From Litoditis marina (taxonomy: Eukaryota; Nematoda; Chromadorea; Rhabditida; Rhabditidae), in assembly GCA_964036275.1 (NCBI GenBank), contig OZ038434.1, positions 39,021,279 to 39,085,278 of the forward strand: 64,000 bases of DNA, in the 5' to 3' direction. The translations under genes and the position numbers were made by a program. The notes below the pieces were generated by a model. That model searched no databases. It was not told where the DNA came from and saw only the letters and a list, made by a program, of their open reading frames with translations. This document shows positions 1 through 11,815 of this stretch, piece by piece. Numbering within the stretch: the stretch's first letter is position 1; every line of letters starts with the position of its first letter.

Positions 1-989
1 TTGTTTAGTACCGCAAGGGAACAGTCGCCGACACTGGGTGGAGGATATACTCTTAGTACCGCAAGGGAATAGTCGCCGACACTGGAACGCCCGATCTGGG
101 GTAATAGCCGCAGGTCCAGAGTTTACTTCAAGCTTCCCGCTGTGATGCAAGTCACGAGCTAGACGCGGGTTAAGCAACGAGTGTTTGGGTGGAGGATATA
201 CTCTTAGTACCGCAAGGGAACAGTCGCCGACACTAGAACGCCGGAACTGGGAAAATAGCCGCAGGTCCAGAGTTTACTTCAAGCTTCCCGCTGTGATGCA
301 AGTCACGAGCTAGACGCGGGTTAAGCAACGAGTATTTGGGTGGAGGATACACTATTAGTACCGCAAGGGAACAGTCGCCGACACTAGAACGCCGAATCTG
401 GGGTAATAGCCGCAGGTCCAGAGTTTACTTCAAGCTTCCCGCTGTGATGCAAGTCACGAGCTAGACGCGGGTTGAGCAACGAGTGTTTGGGTGGAGGATA
501 TACTCTTAGTACCGCAAGGGAACAGTCGCCGACACTAGAACGCCGGATCTGGGGTAATAGCCGCAGGTCCAGAGTTTACTTCAAGCTTCCCGCTGTGATG
601 CAAGTCACGAGCTAGACGCGGGTTGAGCAACGAGTGTTTGGGTGGAGGATATACTCTTAGTACCGCAAGGGAACAGTCGCCGACACTAGAACGCCGGATC
701 TGGGGTAATAGCCGCAGGTCCAGAGTTTACTTCAAGTTTCCCGCTGTGATGCAAGTCACGAGCTAGACGCGGGTAAAGCAACGAGTGTTTGGGTGGAGGA
801 TATACTCTTAGTACCGCAAGGGAACAGTCGCCGACACTAGAACGCCGGATCTGGGGTAATAGCCGCAGGTCCAGAGTTTACTTCAAGTTTCCCGCTGTGA
901 TGCAAGTCACGAGCTAGACGCGGGTAAAGCAACGAGTGTTTGGGTGGAGGATATACTCTTAGTACCGCAAGGGAACAGTCGCCGACACT
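1..989. repeat. 151-bp satellite array, about 6.3 units
   Basis: A block beginning GGGTGGAGGATATACTC recurs at 36, 187, 338, 489, 640, 791 and 942, a constant spacing of 151 bp. Units differ by only a few substitutions. Each holds a short inverted repeat (CCCGC ... GCGGG) around the ATGCAAGTCACGAGC stretch. The first 35 bases are a unit fragment joined out of register, so the array continues or is rearranged beyond the left edge. It stops 26 bp before the first recognisable exon of gene Z, so it lies in or has replaced part of that gene's intron. I see no coding potential in the unit. Confidence 0.97.
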
Positions 990-1015
990 TGTTTCACTAC
1001 ATCTTTGATTCATAG

Positions 1016-1967
1016 GCGAAAGAAGCTGGAGTATCTCCGCGAAAAAGCTAAGGAAAGGGAGGAAAAGTAGGTCACACACAAGTCACACGTCATTATCGTG
1101 TTATACTTAACTTTTTACTATCTTCCATGCAAAAATTAGTCTCTTTAAAGTTCATTTTTCTGTTCACAAAGCTGCTCGACCAAACTTCAGAAGCATGGTT
1201 CTGCGAGGTCTTAATCTACCGTTCAGAAATTTCAAATTAAGTAATGTGCTCAGTGGAATATGGCACTCAAAATCGTTTGGACTTTGTTTCAAGACGATTT
1301 TGGTGTTGTACCTTTCGCTGAGCACATATATTCTTTCTTAATTCCATTTAAAAGTCTTCATGACAACAAGTATTTTTGTTTCAATTAGAACACTGATATT
1401 TTAATGATTCATTTTGTGCTCATTTTTAAGGAGACTGGCATCAGCTGCTGCGAAAAGACTGCGGGTGAACAAGAATAGGAGAGAGAGGTAGGAGGTATTC
1501 CCATTCCTGCTATCTCCTGCGCTAATTCAGTTTTCACTAAGTCAGTAGGTCAATTGTGCAGTTTCTGGTCACGTGTAAGTTTCTTTATTTTGTTCGTGAA
1601 ATATGAATATTCTGTAACGACTATGTCCTAGGCGAAGCATAAATCTGGAGTATTACCGAGAGAAGGAGAGGTTGGATAGACAGAGAAAGGCTGAACGAAA
1701 TAAAGCAAGGTAGGTCACACCACAAATTATCGTATTACTCTCAATTTTAATTAGCTTTTATGCGTGGAACTTGGCTATAAGTCTATTATTTCCACCTGGT
1801 TCGGGAAGAATCGGTTCGCTCTCAGTTCAGGAATAAGTTGAACATAGATTGTCATTCTCTAATTTGATTCGGTTTATTATAGGGAAGCAGTACGTGTGAC
1901 AGATCTTCACTCAGTAGCAGAGGGGCCAACCGAGCAACTGCGTGTGAACTACTCAACCAGCAAATAG
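1016..1967 (+). CDS. Gene Z: 3' end of a charged-repeat paralog (partial)
   Basis: Four exons are supported by splice signals and one consistent phase (1 nt completing a codon, then 2 nt left over): 1016-1066, 1431-1487, 1632-1709 and 1883-1967 (stop TAG). The translation is very rich in Arg, Lys and Glu, with pieces such as KKLEYLREKAKEREE and LEYYREKERLDRQRKAERN, like the tails of genes A, B and C downstream. The last exon adds a non-repetitive end, NYSTSK. No macro-domain exon is seen to its left, where the 151-bp satellite begins. The gene may continue beyond the window or have been broken by the satellite. The function is unknown; the tail is expected to be a highly charged helix. It is the first member of a same-strand tandem array. 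Confidence 0.75.
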
Positions 1968-2920
1968 TGATTTCTAAAGATTTTGTAGTTTTTATTTCCA
2001 TTTTGTAGTTTTTCTTACCTGATTTAGGTTGATTAGGTGCGCTATAGTTGTTGATGTTTTTTTGTTTCTAGGGGTTCATAACAGGTATTTGAGTATACTG
2101 GTATGTACATTGAGTTGTTATAATCATCTGATTTTATCAGACTTCTTGCTGTACTGAATTTTGTTATTGATCACTTTTAAGCTCATTGTTGTATTGATTT
2201 GTTTTTACTCGTCATCTAGCTTTAGTATAGGAACTATGTCTAGCCTATTCGAATTTGGTCCGTCTCTCGATACAGTTTTTTTCACGTGTTGCCTATCGCA
2301 CGAATTAACTTTTTTTCAAATTTCCTACTTGTTTTTCGCTTTGAACTCAGGAGTCTATCATTGCTCTTCGCTCTTTGTTATTGTTGTCACTTCTTCATAT
2401 TTGTTTTGATTTTTCTAAATGAATTCTTAATTTGAATATTGGAACTCTATCTCTATGAAAAAGTTGCGCATTTTTTTATAGGATGTGCCGATTTTAATAC
2501 AAAATATTTGATGAAAGTAAATAAGTGTACACAATCTATGAATGGTTGTATGAACAGTAATTTAAGCACAAATACTTCATGTTTTGATAAAAGTTTACTG
2601 TATATGTAGTTTTTGCTGTGCCAGATTAACACACATAATGCGCTCCGTTGCTAAAACCACTACGCACGTGCAGCTAATGAGAGGCGTTTGACATAAATTG
2701 CAATCAATAGTACAATGCTTTTATTATTAATTATTAGTTATTAGGTGTATCTTAGTTTTTATCGATGTTATTTTTTCCTTGTCTCACGGTGGTTAGTTGA
2801 AAAACGATTTCCAAGACCTGATTATGTATGATTCTTTGTCTATATATTGTTCATTAATAACCTTTTTGCATTAAGTTGGTTGTTCAGGTGTGTTTATTGC
2901 GTAGTTTTTCATCCGCCAAG
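1968..2920. other. Spacer between genes Z and A; candidate trans-splice leader for A
   Basis: I see no gene here. About 120 bp after the stop of Z is the motif GTATACTGGTATGTA, which recurs about 80-100 bp after the stop of A, so the 3' flanks are paralogous too. The stretch 2610-2700 resembles 12665-12785 (shared GCTGTGCC ... GCGCTCC.TTGCTAA), at a similar place after gene A. Just 5' of gene A the acceptor TTGTTCAG ends at 2887 and is followed by a 33-nt leader resembling the one before gene B. This would fit an SL trans-splice site. Confidence 0.55.
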
Positions 2921-5900
2921 ATGCGGATGAGAGGCGCAGAAGATCGGATCTTGTTCACAAACTCGAAGACTGGAGACGCTAAAAACGTCGCGGATATCAA
3001 GTGTGAACCAGGTATGTCCACATTCCACTATAGTTGTCCGAAAGTTCGTAAAACGGGGCGAATTCACTGGAGAACCGGGTCCTTCCCGAACCAAACCGCG
3101 AACCGGTCACTGGAGAACCGGACCAAGTGAACCGAACCGACTTTTGAACCGACCGGTTCTCCAGTGAATGCTTCGAACCGAACCGACATTAATTATGGGT
3201 TAAACAAGCAAGTTGTAGAGAATGTAAAATGAGTCCATCCCGGTTCGGTTCGGAGCATTCACTGGAGAACCGGTCGGTTCCAAACGGCGGTTCCGTCGGT
3301 TTGGTTCGGTTCTCCAGGGACTGGTTCGCGATTCGGTTCGGGAAGGACTTGGTTCTCCAGTGAATTGGCCTAAAACGGACTACCTTTTCGCCAAAAACGA
3401 GAAAAATTTGTCTTTTTCATTGCTAAATCATCAATTTTCACGTGTTTAAATCTAAAAACGGACATCTTCTTGTCGAATGGTTGGACCTTACTTGTGTATG
3501 CGTGTACGGTGGATTGATAAGGTATGAGCGTAGCGATAGGAGTAAAATATTTTCAAAACCCGACTCGGAAATACGTTACTCGTGCTGAATGTTTGAGCGT
3601 TTGTATACATACGTTCTGCATCGTTGCTCATTTCAAAAATGCTAATCTCTTTCAAGTTTTCGGGTTTCGGGAATAATCACAAATCCATCCGAAAACCTGT
3701 TCTTAAAATGACTTCAACAATGTCGATTGCAGAAGACGTCAATGAATACGCACTGTTCAATAATAACATTGGAATAGAAGACGTGAAGCCCTCGCGGTCC
3801 GAATTACTTCCATCCAAAGAATCTTCTGTTACGATCAACAATGGTGAATTTTTATTTGTATAACCTGGTCATACAACGCCAACGCCTCTTATGATATGGG
3901 GGGCTGCGAATTAATTTTGAAAAAAGTAGGAGTCGCGAGTTGAAAACTAGCGAATTTCATACAAAACTAGTGAACATTCAACCAAAAATTGATGAAAATT
4001 GCAGTTTTGAACTATTTTGGAGGGGTCGCGACTCAGAAAAGGAAGGGGTATCGCTAGCTTTCAGGAAAAATGAGGAATCCTTGACGGTGTATGAACCTGG
4101 TTTACCATGTAGCCGAGAACGTTATCAATGTAAGCATTCTCACAAACAATGACACAAAGCCAGAAATGTAATATCACGCTGATTTCAACACTTTGGTGTC
4201 TTTATTCTACGCTACCATCTCTGAAATGTCAGGTGTAGTTCAGTTTGTTGTCTGTTCGAGAACCTTCTTGGTTGCACCCTGTTTTGAGTCTCGCTTTTTT
4301 CTTTCTTTACGCTCGTTTTGCCAAACTGAAACTATTTTAGAAACTTTTTCAGACGAAGAAAGCCCCGGCCCCAGCAATTCTACCTCCATCTGGATAGGAG
4401 ACGAGGAACCGCTGTTTGCCGACCAATTTTTCTCTAACAAGTATTCTAAGTCACCTTGCTCAAGTGATGTAAAGTCGTGTGTGGGTGAGTCGTTTTAGTT
4501 ATCGATCGATTTGTTTAGTTTACTGCATAATACTTTTTGATTTTTTCAGCCATAATATCTTAGATCTCTTGCGTTTTTATTGATTAAAAATGTTAATCAG
4601 TTTGTAGTCTTGTTTCAAGTTTCATATTCGAACGTTTCAGAAATTAGAAAACTGTTCTAGTGTTCTGTGACAGTAATAACGTTTTTTTTGTATATTCAAC
4701 TGTTTGCAGGTGACAGTTCCACCAGAATCCAAATCAAAGTCGTGACGCAGGATATCATTTCTGTTGAAGCAGATGCCATTGTGAATGCTGTGGATGTAGA
4801 TCTTAAATCAGGTCGGATTAGAAAAAAGTGCCGGGGACTAGAAATGAATGGAAATGGAAATGAGTTCAATGCGCATAATATAACCGAGATGTGATGCTAT
4901 GATATTTAGTAAGAAAAACGTTATACTTTTTTTTCTATAGCCAATATGTTATTGAGTTCAAACGGTTTTTCGTACATACAAGGTGCTATAACTTAACCTT
5001 AAACTTATCTGTCTTATTACTGTGTGATTTTGGTGGTTGAAGTTATATAGGTAGGTACATAGCAAACACTATAGCCAATATGTTATTGAGTTCAAACGGT
5101 TTTTCGTACATACAAGGCGCTATAACTTAACCTTAAACTTATCTGTCTTATTACTGTGTGATTTTGGTGGTTGAAGTTATATAGGTAGGTACATAGCTGT
5201 TCGATCTGGCTAGACATCGATAGTCTTTAATAGCGAATCAATTGAGGCGGTACCAAACTATACCTACAGTGGTACATAATAACGTATCGAGGATCAATAA
5301 CTTATCGCTTTTTTGCGCGGAGGGGATCAAATCTTCAAACTATCCCACCCACGCATCAGTACGATGGGACTTTCCTGCGAAAATGAGCCCATATTCAAGT
5401 TATGATACGTGAAAGTTTTGAATTTTGTGGCTACAGACAACTTTACTGGTGTATGATCCCACCCTATGCTTCAGACGACGATATGATAGTGACAGCTGGC
5501 GGTTCAAAGATGCAAACTGAGCTGGATGAATTGAGGACTACGTCACCACCCCCCGTTATATCGGACGGATACTGTTTTGCAACCAATCCTCATGGCATAG
5601 AGAGTTGTCAAGGTGAGCATACGTTGCGTTGCCATACGTGAGCCGTCCTTCATTCATAGAAGTTCATCGAAAATAAGGTGTTTTATCTGGGTAACCGAAC
5701 TACAAAATAGGCTCCACCAGGGTTCGAAATCACGGTTTAACCAGTAAAGAGCGGTTATTGTTGAAATGAGGGTAGTTCAAAATCTCGACTGTAAATAAAC
5801 AAATGCGTTTGATGTTTGAAAATTTTCAAAAAAAACTTGTTCCATTTCTGCGAAATTAGTTTGAAAAAACATATTTTCAGTTGTTTTCCATACCGTGGTT

Positions 5901-8900
5901 CCACGTTTATCCCAGTCACCCACTAGAATGGAGGAGTATCTTCTGAGAACATGCTATCTCAATTGTCTCTCAGCCGGAGAAGAAAATGGATTCACGAAAA
6001 TGGTGGGTGGAATCATACTATAAATTGTCATTGTTATATAGGTATAATAATAATAGTAAAATTAGAGGACTAAGAAACATTGTAGAGTCTCTAGTTTCTG
6101 AATCTCCAGGTACGTTCAGGTACTTTGCACTTCATAGTTGAGGTACTGTGACATACCTAGAAGTAATTTATAGGTCTTAGTTGTAGGTTGTAGTTCGCAT
6201 GCACAGCATAGTTTTCGGAGTCCGACCGCAATATGACGAGATAAAATTACAAACACAGCTATCAAACACTAAAGTGCAGTTACCACTCGCTCTATCCCCT
6301 GAGCCAACCAACCCATAGAGAGAGACATGCTGAAGATATGTGCGTAACAGGGTACCGTTTTCTATCAATTTGCTCTCCATTCAGGTTATTGTTTCATCTA
6401 ACCTTCAGTGTGGAAAGTTACGTATTGAAATAAACTATTATATCCCATACAATTGTTTTCAGGCGTTTTCTGTACTAGGATCGCATCAGGAGGATATTTC
6501 TAAGTTCTCTGTTCTGGTGGCGCTGCAATCGGCCCTGCTTCATCTGCAGCTTAATCAAAATCCGGTACGTTTACTCGCATTGCTCACCCTAAATTACCGC
6601 GGTACCCTGTGGTACCCAGTAGGGCACCGAACCGGTACGTTGCTACTTCTGCAACTCAATCCCGATCCGGTACGAAGTACGATTGTAGTTTGTAGTCAAA
6701 TTCTCGTTTATACACCAGGTATTGTGTATTGTGTGACTGTTATGAAAAGAGATTCCCATTGTTCGTTTAAGAAACATTGGAGCTTTTGACTTTTCATCAA
6801 TAATAGTCAAATTTCACGATATTTGCAAAAAATAAGGAGAAGAATTTTTGTGGTTATTCGGACAACCTGGTCAACCTGCCGCCTTAGTTAAACTGAGTCT
6901 GTGGCACTGTTGCGTCTCGATTCTTGGATTCTTGCTCATAACTCGTAACGTTCTACTGAGCTTGGGTATTACTGACATGGGACGTATTTTTCTTTGAAAA
7001 GTTAAAGTAGTGATTTTTCTCATATAAGCACGCTGTTGACTTGTTTTTTTGTTTGTTATTCTTTTGTTTACTATCCTTTCATTCTAAGAGATTGCGGGAG
7101 GTTATCTTCGTTACATCTGATGACGGAATCTACGAATTATTCAAATCTAATCTGGATGGAAGAAGTGAAATGGAAGTCAGTGTTGCATCTGGTATGTTAG
7201 TTCATACTCATATTCTAACCGGCTCTTTTCTGGAAATATTCCCGATTTAATGTTGAATGGAGGTTCAAATCGAACAACTGGCGCTTCTTGTAAAATAGCT
7301 TACGGATCTGTGCTTATCTTAACACACTACGGCTTACCTGGTTGAGCTTCATCATTCAATACATTATTTCGCGCTAGAGCACCTCGAAGTAACCTGAAAT
7401 CGATCGAAATTTGGTTATCATTGAGACTGATGATTGAAGATTAACCCTGGTTTCGTTTAGGTTACCAACCGTTCATTTACTCAAGTAACCTGAAAAAGAT
7501 AACCGAAACCCGATAAAATTGAGGTTACCAAAAACCCGCTCCATTCACTCTTTTACAGTGGAGGAAGTGAGAACAAGAATGGAGCGTCAACACGTGCACA
7601 ATAGGCTGCTGCACGTATCACCTGTATCCGGATTACCCTTTTCGGTGGCTAGTTTCGTGCCGAGATATATAGATGACGCGGAGCGGAAACGAATACTGTA
7701 AGTTCTGATTCTAAACTAATGTAAGTTTCAAGAGATACCCACATGTAGCTGGGGGCTAGGCCAGAACGAGATATTCGTTGTAGTTTCAACTTTCATCTCT
7801 ATAAACATCACAATTTTCGAATTCAGAGCAACGACAGCAACCAACACTGTGTTGGCTTGCTTCGGAAAAAGACAACCCTATACATAATTACGTTCCCGCT
7901 TCGCGGTGTACTGTGTATAGAAGAGTGTTATATACAGGTAAAACGTTAACTTTGAGCTTTTTAGGGTATTTTTAGATGTTTGTTGTATTTAATACAAAAT
8001 CCCGTATATTCTAGGAGGATGGCCCATTCTACACCGGATATTTCGAACACCGCCAAACGGAAAGGAAGGGGGAAGGGTCGAAAGAATACGAAGACGTGAG
8101 TAACTTTCGGAGCTTTAAAGTTTATTATTCCGAATTAGTTGAGGTTGGGTATACAAGCACAGTAGTTTTGTAGAACAATTTTCATTCTTTAATGTTGTTT
8201 TTGATGTTTGGAGTTCAATGTTCAAACAAACATCAGCTGATTTCACTAAACGGGCCATATTGAACAGACTTGGTTTTAGACGAGCAGATTACACGTTTTC
8301 ACAAATCCAGGGACTCGAATAAAGTCTGAACGGATGTAGTCTCCCTTTCATGCGGGAATTTGAGTCGCAAGTCTATCTTGATATTGGACAGATATTGTAG
8401 TAACAGCTAACAGTAGCATATTACATTTCTAGTCTATAAGTCGATCCATCTGAGGATTGATTGTGGGGACCCGTAAAGCATCTCATTGATCGATTTGAAT
8501 TTGAATTTTTGCAGTGACGAGGAAATTCTGAAAGAAAAGAGATTCAAATCGGCACTTCGCCAACGAGAATTGCGGCAGAGTGAGGAATATAAACAGCGGG
8601 AGAAAGAAAAGTGAGTGACCATCATTGTGATCGAAGGTACGCGAGAATTCTCTCTCTAAGCCAGTGCATCTTATTTACTGATCTATTAGATATTCTATCG
8701 TTCACAAGTGAATAAGCTCTATTTTTGCTCAAGAAGGAGATAAGGTATGACGAATGTTCAGTATCCTTTATGGAAGTAAACTTTAACTGAACATGAATCT
8801 ATAACGAACTCCTAATTGAAAACAGGAACATTTTTCTGCACTAAATTTTGACGAGGACAAGGTTGTTTTTATTCCTCTATTCCCTTTCAACACAAGTTTC

Positions 8901-10705
8901 GAACTTGCGAACAATTATTTATTCCTCACGTTTTCACTCTACATGCGATTGCGTCAAACATGACTCGGAGTATCAACGCACAAGTTGTGTTCACCCCTGA
9001 TTCAATTACAAAACAATGTTGTTTTACAGAAGATCCAATCCCGAGTCCCGAGCAAAAATGGCTGAGCGCACGCGGAAGCTGAGAGCAAAGAAGAAGATGG
9101 AAGGGTAAGATAGATATTGTTTTTCTTCAAAGAAAGTGTGTACGGTGTGCTCTACCCCGCTGTGTTTGTAGTTTAGTTTGATATCGTTGCTGTCCGAAAT
9201 GCGTAGTTGGCGTGTATCGAGATCAAGGTAGAACAACTTTGGTCACTTCCTATGTTATCTCGATCAGCTACAAACTGTTGGGAGGTGTAGCGAGAGATGG
9301 AAGCGAATACATGTAGATGTAGAACATATGCTATTAATTGTAACCCTCAAAAAACTATGTTATTTCAAGAGTTTATCTCTCTTATCTCCCTTGAACAACA
9401 CAATATCAGACGTGAGCTCGACAGTTTTGGTTAGTAGGGCTGTAGTTATCAATTGTGAAATATCTATGAATTTATTGATTGATCAGTTTAAGAGAGAGAG
9501 AGAGAGGGAGAGGGAGAGACAGACAAAGAGTATAAAAAGTGAATGTTTTGAGGGAAAGAAAAAGTGAAAACGCACTGGTTACAGAAAACCCGCCTACGTT
9601 TATAACTATTCGGCTGAACAACTGGAAGACAGAAGGTTGAAGTCAGCTGCTCGCATGCGAGAGTTGCGAAAGAACGAAGAATGGAGAAAAAAGGATCAAG
9701 AAAGGTAAACCATTGGCGACATTTTGTTTCACGTTTTTAAACGATAGACACGTGATTTCCATGAACTTTCTGCAATTACTCTATTACTAACGGGACTCAA
9801 ATTTGAAACAATTACATACCAGTAAGGTTGATTCAAATTAGTGAAACTTCATAAATTTGCATCAAAAGCAGTCAATTTTTATGATTTTGGCGAAAGAAGA
9901 GTCCGTTTTCGATTGAATACGTGGTTTTCCACATTGGTATATGTGGCACTCCAATTACGAAAAAACGAAGATATAGAAGAAGTAACAAGATGTGGATTAT
10001 GGTTTTCTCTGTTTTCCTGGAAACTTTATGATTTTACAGAAGAGCTGCTCCGGAGCGCCGTGCAAGGAAGGCTGCGCGTAGCAGAGAGCGAATAGCTGAG
10101 AGAGACAGAGAAATGAGAGAAAGGTAAGACATATTATCACGCCTAGGGCTGCCATACACCAGTGAGATTCGACTGTTCTACAGAAAGATTGAAAGAAGGT
10201 CGTTTCAAGATTCAAACATGAGACAATTGATGATTCAGCATCCGAAAATAGACAAATTCTCCTTTGCACGAAAAATTAGCCCGTGCTTCACGGTTTTACG
10301 TCAGCGTATTACGTTGTTTACCGATGAAAACGTGTTAATCGATTAAAGTCGGCGTATTACGCTAACATAATTAGTATACTGCGGTTTACTTCGCCGACTT
10401 AGAACGGTCGTGTAAATATTTGGGCCGCGCTTCACTCAAATTATATCTTCAATTCGAAGTTTGAAATTTCACAATACTTTTCAATTCCACAGTACGTCAG
10501 TAAAATATAATTCTACAAATGGGAGAAACTTCTTCCGTACAGTTTTCGATACAAAACATCCGTCCAAAGTGTTCAAGCTCAATCGTCGTTCTCTCATTTA
10601 GCAGTTTTTCTTTTCTTTTGTAGGATACCAGACACTCCGATGCACCTACTCGCGAAGCAACAACTCGATCAAATCCTGGCCAAAATGTCCGAAAACGATT
10701 CGTGA
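2921..10705 (+). CDS. Gene A: macro-like domain protein with Arg/Glu-rich repeat tail (525 aa)
   Basis: Exons: 2921-3011, 3733-3843, 4353-4484, 4710-4811, 5475-5612, 5881-6002, 6463-6564, 7089-7191, 7559-7697, 8015-8095, 8515-8610, 9030-9104, 9585-9704, 10040-10123, 10624-10705 (TGA). The frame stays open through all 15 exons and every junction matches the paralog B phase for phase. Residues 1 to about 110 are acidic, with an IKCEPG motif (a SUMO-type psi-K-x-E match) and IEDVKP. The next ~230 residues read as a divergent macro domain: DIISVEADAIVNAV, VTAGG, VVFHTVVP, TCYLNCLSAGE and LREVIFVTSDD match the strands and helices of that fold. The small glycine-loop exon of gene B is missing, so ADP-ribose binding is doubtful. 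Then comes SPVSGLPFSVASFVPR and six basic tail exons. The start was chosen at the ATG after the candidate trans-splice acceptor. The macro call is family-based; the role is unknown. Confidence 0.82.
3021..3510. repeat. Nested foldbacks in intron 1 of gene A
   Basis: An outer element starts at about 3021 (AGTTGTCCGAAAGTTCGTAAAACG) and resumes at about 3370 (AAAACGGACTACCTTTTCG), ending near 3510 with GACCTTACTTGTGTATG. It matches elements at 21995-22170, 32405-32580 and 38506-38665. A large palindrome rich in GAACCG/CGGTTC sits inside it at about 3058-3369, with ends GGCGAATTCACTGGAGAACC and GGTTCTCCAGTGAATTGGCC. The younger GAACCG foldback therefore inserted in the older element. Confidence 0.8.
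4935..5197. repeat. Recent 134-bp-offset tandem duplication in intron 4 of gene A
   Basis: Bases 4935-5063 are repeated at 5069-5197 with almost no change (AAGGTGCTATAAC against AAGGCGCTATAAC is one difference). The duplicated DNA is non-coding and shows no terminal inverted repeats. It replaces the place where gene B has its small glycine-loop exon. Confidence 0.93.
7380..7535. repeat. GTAACC/GGTTAC foldback in gene A intron
   Basis: The repeat has several inverted copies of GGTTACC and AAGTAACCTGAAA and ends in GGTTACCAAAAACCCG. It belongs to the family seen more completely at 29085-29300 and 35222-35485. Confidence 0.7.
9166..9236. repeat. TTTGTAGTTTGATC foldback family (example copy)
   Basis: This is a roughly 70-85-bp hairpin whose ends are TGTAGTTTGAT and ATCAAACTACA, with a middle like CGTTGCTTTTCAG ... 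GTGTATCGAG. The copy here is degenerate. Better copies lie near 19106-19190, 21215-21282, 27213-27285, 32336-32405, 33584-33655, 35509-35575, 36545-36615, 39550-39625, 54471-54555 and 56270-56340. Nearly all are inside introns. Confidence 0.75.
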
Positions 10706-11107
10706 TTGCTTTCTGCTTTTATTTTAAGTTCTCAGTTAACGTGTTGAAGTTGTCCATTAGTTCAGGAATGTATTATAGGTGTACAGTGTATACTGGTATG
10801 TAGATTAAACGAATGTTAGGTGGACCAATATTATTGAATTTTTTTTTTGAAAAACGTCAGTGCGTGTGAAAAATCAAGAGAATTGATTGTCACTAGTGAA
10901 ATTAGTCCACATAACAGTCTTTTCAAGTGTTGCTTTCGTTTGTAATCATTACGTTTCATAGGAATAGCATGGTTAGTATGTATATACTTCTACAAGGAAG
11001 GTACCCCGGGCTACGCCCGGGTCCCTCCCTTGATGAGTCTAGGTCGGTGGCTGCATCGAGAAGTTTTTTTTTTAATTTTTATTTTGTCTTTGATTTGAAA
11101 AGTCTTC
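10706..11107. other. 3' flank of gene A
   Basis: I see no gene here. The flank holds GTATACTGGTATGTAG near 10787, matching the flank of gene Z, and a GC-rich inverted piece near 11000 (TACCCCGGGCTACGCCCGGGTCC). Confidence 0.5.
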
Positions 11108-11815
11108 GAGCTCGGGAGTCCTCTTTAATATAGAGCGCGAGAGTTCTCCCCTTAACATATATCGTGGTAGTATTCCTTAACCTAAATCGAGGTTCTCCTT
11201 AACATAGAGCGCGGTAGTTCTCCTTAACATAGAGAGATAAAGTTCTCCTTAGCATATAACGCGGTGGTTATCCTTAAGATAGAGCGCGGGAGTAATCCTC
11301 TCCTTGGCGTAAAACGCGGGAGTTCTCCTTAACATAGAGCGCGGTAGTTATCCTTAACATAGAGAGCAAATGTTCTCCTTAGCATATAATATCGGGAGTC
11401 CTCTTTAAGGTAGAAATCGAGAGTTCTCCTTAACATATCGTGGTAGTATTTCTTAACCTAAACCGAGGTCGTTCTTCTTAATATAGAGCGCGGTATTTCT
11501 CCTTACTTGACATAGAGCGCGGGAATTCTCCTTAACACAGAGCGCGTTAGTATTCCTTAACATATAGGGCGGTAGTTTCCCTAAACATAGAGCGCGGAAG
11601 TTCTCCTTAACATAGATCGCGGTAGTATTCCTTAACATAGAGCGCGGTAGTTTCCTTAACATTGACAGTGAAAGTTCTCCTTAGCATATAACGCGGGAGT
11701 TCTCCTTAACGTAGAGCACGGGAGCTATCCTTAACATAGAGCGCGGGAGTTCTCCTTAACATAGAGCGTGTTCTCATCATAATGTTAGTTTCCTTAACAT
11801 ATAGCGCGGTAGTTC
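11108..11815. repeat. 25-bp minisatellite, about 28 degenerate units
   Basis: The consensus unit is approximately TTCTCCTTAACATAGAGCGCGGTAG, repeated across about 700 bp with substitutions and some unit-length changes. The short reading frames inside it are only repeats of this unit and I do not regard them as genes. Confidence 0.93.

Noticed and set aside
1..989. CRISPR array
   Set aside because: The 151-bp units are continuous, with no unique spacers, and the genome is eukaryotic.
837..1079. Minus-strand 80-codon frame across the satellite edge
   Set aside because: Most of it is satellite sequence; the rest is antisense of the first exon of gene Z.
11453..11662. Minus-strand 69-codon frame with L-R-K-L-P-R repeats
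   Set aside because: This is a translation of the 25-bp minisatellite.
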